Source of the DNA: Thiobacillus denitrificans
GTDB lineage: Bacteria > Pseudomonadota > Gammaproteobacteria > Burkholderiales > Thiobacillaceae
Direction: 5' to 3'
Length of the DNA: 64,000 nucleotides
Assembly (NCBI GenBank): GCA_002403375.1
Contig: DHHQ01000002.1
Span: 1 to 64,000, forward strand
Shown here piece by piece: positions 42,963-50,076 of this stretch; positions within the stretch are counted from its first letter, which is position 1, and the number at the start of each line of letters is the position of its first letter. Made by a program: the position numbers and the translations under genes. Below the pieces are notes generated by a model. The model had not been told where the DNA came from, did no database searches, and worked only from the letters and a program-made list of their open reading frames with translations.

Positions 42963-42976
42963 TTGACGTTTGTCAA
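42963..42976. promoter_or_regulatory. third CRP/FNR-type palindrome, no clear target
   Basis: TTGAC-GTTT-GTCAA is a perfect palindrome of the type found before two tailed-protein genes. No good -10 box is found at the class II distance on either strand, and no gene starts nearby. Confidence 0.45.
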
Positions 42977-43126
42977 TTGAGGTGCGCGGCTTTTCGGCGA
43001 AACTTGGCGCCTTCACCAGGCAGGTTTCGGGAACGTGAGCGGCGACGACATCCAGGCGCGGTCAAGCGGGCGGTGCAGCCGGCGATTCGCCGGGGCGCAG
43101 GCTTTTTCCCGGCGCCCGGAATGCGG

Positions 43127-43160
43127 AAGGGCCGCACACCCTCGCAGGTGTGCGGCCCTT
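43127..43160. terminator. long hairpin after the Gly-rich small protein gene
   Basis: A 14-base perfect stem (AAGGGCCGCACACC) with a six-base loop lies 22 bases past the minus-strand stop. No T run follows on either strand, so it may be a weak or factor-assisted terminator. Confidence 0.5.
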
Positions 43161-43181
43161 CGGTTTCGAAGTGGCAGTGCG

Positions 43182-43511
43182 TTACGGCTGGACGCCGTTC
43201 TGCTGCTGGATCTGCTGCTGCGTCCGGGTCTGCGTCGGGCCGTTGCCGGAACCGTCCTGCAGGCGCAGGCGCTCACGCTCGCGCTCACGTTCGCGTTCCT
43301 TTGCGGCGTCGCCGTTCTGCTGGCCCTGGCCTTGTCCCTGACCATAGCCCTGCTGGCCCTGCTTCATCGAGCCCTGGCCCATGGAACTGCTTCCGCCGCC
43401 CATGCCACCCCCCATGCCGCCACCGCCGCCGCCGCCGCCACCCTTGGCCAGTGCGACACCGCTGCCCAGCGCAGCCACCAGAACCGAAATCACCAGCATC
43501 TTCTTCTGCAT
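43182..43511 (-). CDS. small exported Gly/Gln-rich protein with ER-repeat
   Basis: 109 residues; GGAAGAG precedes the ATG at 43511, better than longer in-frame starts. The signal peptide (MLVISVLVAALGSGVALA) is followed by nine Gly, then GGMGGGMGGGSSSMGQG, a Gln/Gly stretch (GQQGYGQGQGQGQQ), and an alternating Glu-Arg run (KERERERERERLRLQ). The composition implies a disordered periplasmic or extracellular protein. No family recognised. It is divergent from the cytochrome operon. Confidence 0.65.
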   Translation of the reverse strand: MQKKMLVISVLVAALGSGVALAKGGGGGGGGGMGGGMGGGSSSMGQGSMKQGQQGYGQGQGQGQQNGDAAKERERERERERLRLQDGSGNGPTQTRTQQQIQQQNGVQP

Positions 43512-43736
43512 ATCTCTTCCTTTCATGTGGACGAAAACTCGGACTACGCTTTGCATTCTAGGGAAGGCGTCCCCGGAATGTGTTTCACGGCCGCCTCAGA
43601 GTGTGACGGCGTGTGACAAATATTCGAGGACAACAGCGTCCGCATATCGGTTGCTTGGCTAGAATTGAAATGCAGTCGGGACACGGCCGGGAAGCCGTTG
43701 AAAGACAAAAGAAAAGCACAGGGAGAGAGGGAAACG

Positions 43737-44312
43737 ATGCGCAACGGGAAGAAGCTGAAATGGGCCGACAGGCTGCGCAGGCATTCGCCGTGGCTGCTGC
43801 TCGGCGTGGGGCTGGGCGCGGGAGCGCTGGCGGTGGTCGCGTTCGAGCAGACGATGCACTACACGAGCCAGGATGCGTTCTGCATGACCTGCCATCGCGA
43901 CAACGCGGGCAAGGAATGGATGCAGTCGGTGCATTACAGGAATCCGCAGGGCGTCGTCGTGAGCTGCGCGTCGTGCCACATCCCGCACGAGTTCGTGCCG
44001 AAGCTGGTCGTCAAGGTCGGCGCGATCTCGGATCTGGTCGGCTTCCTGCAGGGCAGGATCGACACGCCCGAGAAATACGAGGCGCTGCGGCCGCAGATGG
44101 CCGAGCACGAATGGGCGCGGCTGAAGGCGAACGGCGCACAGGAGTGCCGCAACTGCCACCGGGTCGAGGCGATGGACAATCCGGACATGCCTTTCGTCAG
44201 GGACGAGCACGTGGCGGCGGCGAAGGCGGGGCAGGTCTGCACGGACTGCCACCAGGGCGTCGCGCATACGCCGCCCGAGGCGGCCGCCGTCGCGCAGCAG
44301 GCGCAGGATTGA
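43737..44312 (+). CDS. membrane-anchored tetraheme cytochrome c, NapC/NirT/CymA type
   Basis: 191 residues; the ATG follows GGGAGAGAGGG, and the in-frame ATG 72 bases earlier would add a polar extension before the anchor. One N-terminal helix (WLLLGVGLGAGALAVVAF) holds it in the inner membrane. Four CxxCH sites follow: CMTCH, CASCH, CRNCH and CTDCH. Family members oxidise menaquinol or ubiquinol and pass electrons to periplasmic partners, or run in reverse in oxidisers. First gene of the cytochrome-sulfur operon; it could also feed the distant MtrAB-like conduit. Confidence 0.9.
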   Translation: MRNGKKLKWADRLRRHSPWLLLGVGLGAGALAVVAFEQTMHYTSQDAFCMTCHRDNAGKEWMQSVHYRNPQGVVVSCASCHIPHEFVPKLVVKVGAISDLVGFLQGRIDTPEKYEALRPQMAEHEWARLKANGAQECRNCHRVEAMDNPDMPFVRDEHVAAAKAGQVCTDCHQGVAHTPPEAAAVAQQAQD

Positions 44313-44364
44313 ACGCGCGCAGCGGGTTTTTGATTCGAGTCATCTTTTTTTGAGCGGGGGCGTC

Positions 44365-44742
44365 ATGCAAGGGTTTTTCAAACAGGTTCTCGTCGTGGCC
44401 GCACTCGCGCTGGCGTCCGCCGGCGCGCAGGCGAATCCGGCGCTGGCGAAGAAGAAGGGCTGCGCGAGCTGCCACGGCGGCGTGGCGGGGGTGAAGGTCC
44501 GGCCGGCGGTGGCGGGCATGCCCAAGGCGCCTTCCTTCTACGAGCTGTACGCGCGGTTCGGCGGGGAGGCGGACGGCGAGGCGAAGATGACCGCGGCGCT
44601 GCAGGCGAGCGCGAAGCATCCGAAGGTCGCGCTGAACGACACCGAGCGCGCGGCGCTGATGAAGTTCTACGCGAGCACCGAGCCGGTCGACGCGTCGGGC
44701 AAGCGGCTGGCGCAGGCGAGCGAAGCCGCCCCGGCCAGGTGA
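44365..44742 (+). CDS. small monoheme c-type cytochrome
   Basis: 125 residues with signal peptide (LVVAALALASAGAQA) and one heme site, CASCH, near residue 35. Met residues after the heme (VAGMPK, ALMKFY) could supply the axial ligand. Located 52 bases after the tetraheme gene and before the octaheme gene; a likely soluble carrier for them. Confidence 0.8.
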   Translation: MQGFFKQVLVVAALALASAGAQANPALAKKKGCASCHGGVAGVKVRPAVAGMPKAPSFYELYARFGGEADGEAKMTAALQASAKHPKVALNDTERAALMKFYASTEPVDASGKRLAQASEAAPAR

Positions 44743-44826
44743 GCGGCTGAGCCGGGGGATCGCCGGGCCGCCCGCCGGCTGGCGGGGCTGTCGAGAGGCC
44801 GTGCATTCAATGGGGGAGAACGAGCA

Positions 44827-46410
44827 ATGACAAGAAGAACGGAATCGAGGTCGGGCACGGGGCGGCTGGCGGCGTGGCTGCTGGCCGGTGCGGCAGGCCT
44901 GCTGCACGCGGCGGCCTTCGCCAGCACCGCCGACCACAGCCAGTTCAAGCAGCTGCAGCAGACGTTCGGGTCGGGGCCGGCGGTGACGACCGTCTGCCTG
45001 GAATGCCATGCCAGGGCAGCGGACGAGGTGATGGCGTCGAAGCACTGGACGTGGTCGTTTCCCGACCCGCATTCCGGCAAGCAGCTCGGCAAGCAGAACG
45101 TGCTGACCTCGTTCTCGCTCGGGATCCAGAGCAACAACCCGACCTGCAACGCGTGCCACATCGGCTACGGCTGGAAGGACAACAGCTTCGACTTCACCGC
45201 CAAGGAAAACGTCGACTGCCTGGTGTGCCACGACACCACCGGCGCGTACCGCAAGGGAACCGGCATGGCGGGGCATCCGCCGGTGGCCGGGATGGCGCTG
45301 CCGGAGGGGACCAAGCCGGTCGACCTCGCGGACGTCGCGCAGAACGTCGGCAAGACCAGCCGCGACACCTGCGGCACCTGCCATTTCCACGGCGGCGGCG
45401 GCGACGGGGTGAAGCACGGCGACCTCGACACGTCGCTCACGGCGCCCGACAAGGAAGTCGACGTCCACATGGACGCGCTCGGGCTGGATTTCGCCTGCAC
45501 CGAATGCCACAAGACGACCGACCACCAGGTCGCCGGCAGCCGCTACGCGCTCACCGCCAAGGACCCGCACGGCGCGCTGATGCGCGGCAAGGACGACGGC
45601 CGCAACCCCGCGACCTGCCAGGCCTGCCACGGCAACACGCCGCACAAGGCGGCGCGGCTCGACCGCCACGCCGACAAGCTGGCGTGCCAGACCTGCCACA
45701 TTCCCGAATACGCCCGCGGCGGCATCGCGACCAAGCTGACCTGGGACTGGTCGGCGGCCGGCCGGAGGGACAGCCACGGCCAGCCGCTGCTCACCCGCGA
45801 CGACCACGGCCGCATCGTCTACGACGCGAAGAAGGGTGCCTTCAGCTACGGCGAAGACGTCGTGCCCGACTATTTCTGGTTCAACGGCAAGGTCGAGCAC
45901 CTGACGGTGTCGGACAGGATCGACCCGGCGAAGCCGGTTCCGCTCAACCGCTTCGAGGGCTCGGCGGACGACGGCGAGTCGCGCATCTGGCCGTTCAAGG
46001 TGATGCGCGCAGTCCAGCCGTACGACCGCGTCCACCTGACCATGCTGAAGGCGCACACTACCGGCAACGACGAGGATTCGTACGGCAGGGACTTCGACTG
46101 GCACCGCGCGATCGCACGCGGCATGAAGGATGCGGGCAAGCCGTTCTCCGGCGAGTTCGGCTTCGTCGAGACCGAGATGTCGTGGCCGATCACCCACATG
46201 GTCGCGCCCAAGGAGCAGGCGCTGTCGTGCGTGGCGTGCCACGGCGCGCAAAGCCGCCTCGCCGGCGTGCCGGGCATCCATGTGCCCGGGCACCACGGCC
46301 ACGGCTGGCTCGACAAACTGGGGTGGTGGCTCGCCGGGCTCACCCTGCTGGGGGTGGTCGCGCACGGCGCGGGCCGCGCCTTCGCCCATCGCAAAGGAGT
46401 GCGCAAATGA
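44827..46410 (+). CDS. octaheme cytochrome c, tetrathionate-reductase (OTR)-like, membrane-anchored
   Basis: 527 residues with eight CxxCH sites (CLECH, CNACH, CLVCH, CGTCH, CTECH, CQACH, CQTCH, CVACH) and an N-terminal signal. A C-terminal helix (WWLAGLTLLGVVAHGAGRAF) with basic end would anchor it to the inner membrane. Heme number and spacing match the OTR family, whose Shewanella member reduces tetrathionate, nitrite and hydroxylamine in vitro. Physiological substrate is unproven; the YeeE and rhodanese genes downstream favour a sulfur compound, either direction. The stop overlaps the cytochrome b start as ATGA, implying tight coupling. Confidence 0.87.
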   Translation: MTRRTESRSGTGRLAAWLLAGAAGLLHAAAFASTADHSQFKQLQQTFGSGPAVTTVCLECHARAADEVMASKHWTWSFPDPHSGKQLGKQNVLTSFSLGIQSNNPTCNACHIGYGWKDNSFDFTAKENVDCLVCHDTTGAYRKGTGMAGHPPVAGMALPEGTKPVDLADVAQNVGKTSRDTCGTCHFHGGGGDGVKHGDLDTSLTAPDKEVDVHMDALGLDFACTECHKTTDHQVAGSRYALTAKDPHGALMRGKDDGRNPATCQACHGNTPHKAARLDRHADKLACQTCHIPEYARGGIATKLTWDWSAAGRRDSHGQPLLTRDDHGRIVYDAKKGAFSYGEDVVPDYFWFNGKVEHLTVSDRIDPAKPVPLNRFEGSADDGESRIWPFKVMRAVQPYDRVHLTMLKAHTTGNDEDSYGRDFDWHRAIARGMKDAGKPFSGEFGFVETEMSWPITHMVAPKEQALSCVACHGAQSRLAGVPGIHVPGHHGHGWLDKLGWWLAGLTLLGVVAHGAGRAFAHRKGVRK

Positions 46411-47006
46411 GTGAACGCGTCTACGTCTTCCCGCTGTTCGAGCGCTTCTGGCACTGGGCGCAGGCGATCCTGATCATGCTGCTGCTCGTCACCGGCTTCG
46501 AGGTGCACGGCACCTATCGCCTGCTGGGCTTCGAGCGCGCGGTCGACACCCATACGGTCGTCGCCTGGACGCTGGTCGGGCTGTGGGTGTTCGCGATCTT
46601 CTGGCACTTCACCACCGGCGAGTGGAAGCAGTACATCCCGACGCTCACGAAGGTCGACGCGATGATCCGCTACTACGTCTGGGGCATCTTCACCGACGCG
46701 CCGCACCCGTTCCGCCTCACCCGCCTGCAGAAGCACAACCCGCTGCAGCGCCTCGCCTACCTCGGGGTGATGACCTTCATCGGGCCGCTCCTGTGGGTGA
46801 CCGGCTGGCTCTATCTGTTCTACGCGTCGTGGCCGGCGTGGGGGCTGGAGCGCTACCTGTCGCTCGAGTGGGTGTCGTTCTTCCACACCGCGGGCGCGTT
46901 CATGATGCTGTTGTTCCTGATCGCCCACCTCTACCTGATCACCACCGGCCACACCGTGTTCAGCCATCTCAAGGCGATGTTCACCGGCTGGGAAGAAACC
47001 GACTGA
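46407..47006 (+). CDS. cytochrome b561-type membrane subunit
   Basis: 199 residues, four membrane helices. His residues positioned for two b hemes are visible in FERFWHWAQ, VHGTYR/VDTHTVV, FAIFWHFTTGE, SFFHTAGAF and FLIAHLYLITTGH. This is the Ni-Fe hydrogenase/formate dehydrogenase/thiosulfate reductase cytochrome b type. Translationally coupled to the octaheme cytochrome, it should link that protein to the quinone pool. Confidence 0.85.
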   Translation: MSERVYVFPLFERFWHWAQAILIMLLLVTGFEVHGTYRLLGFERAVDTHTVVAWTLVGLWVFAIFWHFTTGEWKQYIPTLTKVDAMIRYYVWGIFTDAPHPFRLTRLQKHNPLQRLAYLGVMTFIGPLLWVTGWLYLFYASWPAWGLERYLSLEWVSFFHTAGAFMMLLFLIAHLYLITTGHTVFSHLKAMFTGWEETD

Positions 47007-47040
47007 CCGGGCCGACGACGCCCCAACGCAAAGGAGAACC

Positions 47041-47442
47041 ATGATGAAAAGCCGCACCCCCCTGATGACCGGCGCGCTGCTGGGCCTGCTCGCCGTGCCG
47101 TTCGCGGTCCCCGTCCATGCCGCGGACGCCGACTGGAAGCGCGGACGCGTCTACTACCGCTTCGTCTGCACCGACTGCCACAAGCAGCAGCCGGGCGGCG
47201 AGATCTCCCCGACCTCGCGCACGATGGCCGAGTGGAAGGCCTACTTCGCGGCGGGCAAGCACGAGAAGGGCAAGAACAGCCTGAGGCACTTCGTCAGCAA
47301 GTCCTACCGCGAGAGCATCAAGGGCAAGAACCAGGCGGCCGCCAAGTTCATCGACGTGCCCGAGGAAGAACTGTGGAAGGACGTGCAGGCGTTCGCGATC
47401 CGCGGCGCGAAGGACGGCGACGCGCCGGCCAAGTGCAACTGA
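47041..47442 (+). CDS. small monoheme c-type cytochrome
   Basis: 133 residues with signal peptide (LLGLLAVPFAVPVHA) and one heme site, CTDCH, near residue 43. The body is rich in Lys. It follows the cytochrome b by 34 bases with AAAGGAG before the start. No close named family; likely an electron carrier of the same complex. Confidence 0.78.
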   Translation: MMKSRTPLMTGALLGLLAVPFAVPVHAADADWKRGRVYYRFVCTDCHKQQPGGEISPTSRTMAEWKAYFAAGKHEKGKNSLRHFVSKSYRESIKGKNQAAAKFIDVPEEELWKDVQAFAIRGAKDGDAPAKCN

Positions 47443-47477
47443 GCCGCGCCGACGCCTGATAAGAGCCGGGTGACGCG

Positions 47478-48704
47478 ATGAAGCCGTTCGACGCCGCAGG
47501 CCTCAGGGCCGACTACGAGGCCGCGCTGGTCGAACCGTGGTCGCCCTATTTCGGCGCCGCGGCGCTGCTGCTCGCCGTGCTCGCGCTGATGCTGTCGGGC
47601 GAGTTCTGGGGCGTGTTCGGCGGCATCAAGCTGTGGGGCGACTGGTTCAACCACCTGATCGGCCTCGACGGCCCGCTCGGCATCGCCGCGCCCGATTCGC
47701 CGCTCATGCACCGGCTGTCGCTGATGAACATCGCGCTCATCCTCGGCGCCTTCACCGCCGCGCTGCTGTCGCGCCAGTTCCGCTTCAGCCGCCCGCCGGC
47801 GCTCGAGTTCGTGTGGGGCGCGGCGGGCGGCAGCCTGATGGGCATCGGCGCGGTGCTCGCCGGCGGCTGTACCGTCGGCGCCTTCCTGGTGCCGACGCTG
47901 CACGCCTCGCCGTCGGGCTTCGTGATGCTCGTCGGCCTGATGGTCGGCGCGGTGATCGGGCTCAAGCTCCTGATGTGGACGCTCGAGCACGTCACCTGGG
48001 GAACGCGGGCGCCGCTGCCGAAGCCGGTGCCGCCCGCCGCGCTGCGCGCCTACCCGTGGATCGCGCTCGCGGTCGTCGCCGGCATCGTCTGGTGGGCGAC
48101 CGCCTGGTTCGGCTCGGCGGACGACAGGCTGGCGGCGCGCGCGATCATCGTGCTGGCGGGTTTCGCGATCGGCTTCGTCATGCACCGCTCGCGCTTCTGC
48201 GTCGCCCGCGCGGTGCGCGAGCCCTTCATGACCGCCGAGGGCGACATGACCAAGGCGGTGATCCTCATGCTCGCGGCGGGAATCCCGCTCGCCTCGCTGG
48301 TGTTCCAGGCCGAGCTGCTCGACCCCTACCTCGGCATCCCGCCGCGCTTCTGGCTCGGCTCGCTCGCCGGCGGCGTGGTGTTCGGCGTCGGCATGGTGTT
48401 CGCCGGCGGCTGCGGCACCGGCTCGCTGTGGCGGGTCGGCGAGGGCCACCTCAAGCTGTGGGTGGCGGTGTTCTGCTTCGCCTGGGTCGGCTCGGTCGCC
48501 GGCGCGCTGTTCGGCCGCGCCGGCTGGACCGTCTCGGAAATGAACCTCGACATGCTCGAGGAGAGCCCGCTCGGCATCCAGACCTTCTTCCCGGCCCTGC
48601 TCGACGGCTGGGGCTGGACCTATCTCGCGTGCGGCGCCGGCTTGCTGCTCTGGTATCTGCTGGTGCGTTACAACGAATCGACGGAGCAATTCACCGTCGT
48701 CTGA
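47478..48704 (+). CDS. YeeE/YedE family transporter (thiosulfate-uptake type)
   Basis: 408 residues, about ten or more membrane helices. Two conserved half-sites, LAGGCTVGAF (Cys near 131) and FAGGCGTGSLW, plus MHRSRFCVAR, are the pattern of YeeE/TsuA permeases, where the Cys residues relay thiosulfate by S-H-S contacts. It could move thiosulfate or another sulfane compound across the inner membrane. Position between cytochromes and a rhodanese fits a sulfur-oxidation or sulfur-trafficking role. Substrate is inferred. Confidence 0.85.
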   Translation: MKPFDAAGLRADYEAALVEPWSPYFGAAALLLAVLALMLSGEFWGVFGGIKLWGDWFNHLIGLDGPLGIAAPDSPLMHRLSLMNIALILGAFTAALLSRQFRFSRPPALEFVWGAAGGSLMGIGAVLAGGCTVGAFLVPTLHASPSGFVMLVGLMVGAVIGLKLLMWTLEHVTWGTRAPLPKPVPPAALRAYPWIALAVVAGIVWWATAWFGSADDRLAARAIIVLAGFAIGFVMHRSRFCVARAVREPFMTAEGDMTKAVILMLAAGIPLASLVFQAELLDPYLGIPPRFWLGSLAGGVVFGVGMVFAGGCGTGSLWRVGEGHLKLWVAVFCFAWVGSVAGALFGRAGWTVSEMNLDMLEESPLGIQTFFPALLDGWGWTYLACGAGLLLWYLLVRYNESTEQFTVV

Positions 48705-48721
48705 CAAAAGGAGACATCGAA

Positions 48722-49873
48722 ATGAAAACGAAACTGCATGCCCTGGCCTGTGCGCTTGCCCTCTCACTGCCGGTCGCGCTGCCGGTCACGGTCTGGACGG
48801 CGCCGGCGCACGCCGAGCAGCTCAAGCCGAAGGAGGGCTGGTATCCCAAGCTGGTCGACGCCGAGTTCGTCAAGCAGTACGTCGGCATTCCGCCGAAGCC
48901 CGGCGTCATGATCATCGATTCGCGCCCCGCCGCGCGCCAGTACGATCCCGGCCACATCCCCGGCGCGGTCAGCATTCCCGACAGCAAGTTCGACCAGCTG
49001 GCCGCCAGCCTGCCCGCGGACAAGGGCACGCTGCTGATCTTCTACTGCGGCGGACTGGAGTGCATGCTGAGCCACAACTCGGCGTTCAAGGCCGAGAAGC
49101 TCGGCTACACCAACATCCGCGTCTACGCCGAAGGCTCGCCCGACTGGGCCGCCAGGGGCATGGGGATGTCGGTCTCGGGCGCCTACATCAGGAAGCTGAT
49201 CGACGAGAAGGCGAACTTCATGCTGATCGACGCGCGGCCCAAGCGCGTGTTCGACAAGGGCGCCATCCCCGGCGCGGTCAACATTTCCGACAGCGAATTC
49301 GACAAGCACGTCGACAAGCTGCCGGCCGACAAGGCCACGCCGCTGATCTACTACTGCGGCGGCCTCGAGTGCGTGCTCAGCGACAACTCCGCGGCGAAGG
49401 CCCGCGCGCTCGGCTACAGCGACGTCAGGACCTACGTCGAGGGCTACCCGGAATGGGTCAAGCTGTACGGCGCGGCGGCGCCCGCAGCGACCGGCGGCGC
49501 CGAGGCGTCGGCCAAGCCGGCGGCGGCGATCGAGCCTGGCAAGGAGAAGGGCACGATCTCGGTGGCGTCGTTCGAGCGCATCATGAAGGAGAACCCGGAC
49601 TCGCTGCTGCTCGTCGACGTGCGCGACGCCAAGGAGTTCAGGAACGGCGCGATCAAGGGCGCGGTCAATATCCCGATCGGCGACCTCGAGAAGCAGATCG
49701 CCACGCTGCCGAAGGACAAGCCCATCGTCTTCCTCTGCGGCACCGGCGCCCGCGCGGGCGAGGCCTACGACGCCGCGGCCCTGCTGCGCAGCGAACTCAC
49801 GACCTACTTCATCGATGCGCAGATGAAGTTCAACCCGGACGGCACCTATACGATCAAGGAACACGGCAAGTAA
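48722..49873 (+). CDS. exported triple-rhodanese protein
   Basis: 383 residues with signal peptide ending near APAHA. Three rhodanese domains lie at about 35-145, 155-255 and 285-375. The first two have the unusual active loop YCGGLEC (two Cys), the third the classic CGTGARAG loop. An Ala/Pro/Gly linker separates domains two and three. Rhodaneses carry sulfane sulfur on Cys; a periplasmic triple form could shuttle sulfur from the permease or octaheme enzyme. Last gene of the operon; a strong terminator follows. Confidence 0.85.
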   Translation: MKTKLHALACALALSLPVALPVTVWTAPAHAEQLKPKEGWYPKLVDAEFVKQYVGIPPKPGVMIIDSRPAARQYDPGHIPGAVSIPDSKFDQLAASLPADKGTLLIFYCGGLECMLSHNSAFKAEKLGYTNIRVYAEGSPDWAARGMGMSVSGAYIRKLIDEKANFMLIDARPKRVFDKGAIPGAVNISDSEFDKHVDKLPADKATPLIYYCGGLECVLSDNSAAKARALGYSDVRTYVEGYPEWVKLYGAAAPAATGGAEASAKPAAAIEPGKEKGTISVASFERIMKENPDSLLLVDVRDAKEFRNGAIKGAVNIPIGDLEKQIATLPKDKPIVFLCGTGARAGEAYDAAALLRSELTTYFIDAQMKFNPDGTYTIKEHGK

Positions 49874-49904
49874 GTCCGCGCCGCCCGGCGAGAACGCCGC
49901 CGAC

Positions 49905-49934
49905 AAAAGCCCGCACGGAGTGCGGGCTTTTTTT
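49905..49934 (+). terminator. intrinsic terminator after the rhodanese gene
   Basis: AAAAGCCCGCAC and GTGCGGGCTTTT pair around GGA, followed by further T. No Pho box was recognised between here and the phoX start. Confidence 0.92.
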
Positions 49935-50076
49935 GTGCGCCGTGGCCGGTCGAGACGAAAAGGGGCGTGCGACGTAATGGGCCTGTAAAGGTCGGCGGGC
50001 AGAATGCGCCGGCGTGCGAGGCGAGGGAGGACCCGCCTCGGCCACCCTGATCAACACAATCTCAAAGGGCCTGTTC

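Larger units (their letters stand above)
42758..43181. other. 424-base region without a supported gene
   Basis: Holds a terminator, an 11-base inverted repeat, a TTGAC-N4-GTCAA palindrome and a long hairpin, listed separately. Open frames on both strands here are short and show no family or ribosome-site support. Confidence 0.5.

Noticed and set aside
43035..43616. 193-codon plus-strand frame opposite the Gly-rich protein gene
   Set aside because: No ribosome site or family; the minus-strand frame has a signal peptide and a good ribosome site.
49935..50076. Pho box before phoX
   Set aside because: No pair of CTGTCAT-like direct repeats with 11-base period was found.
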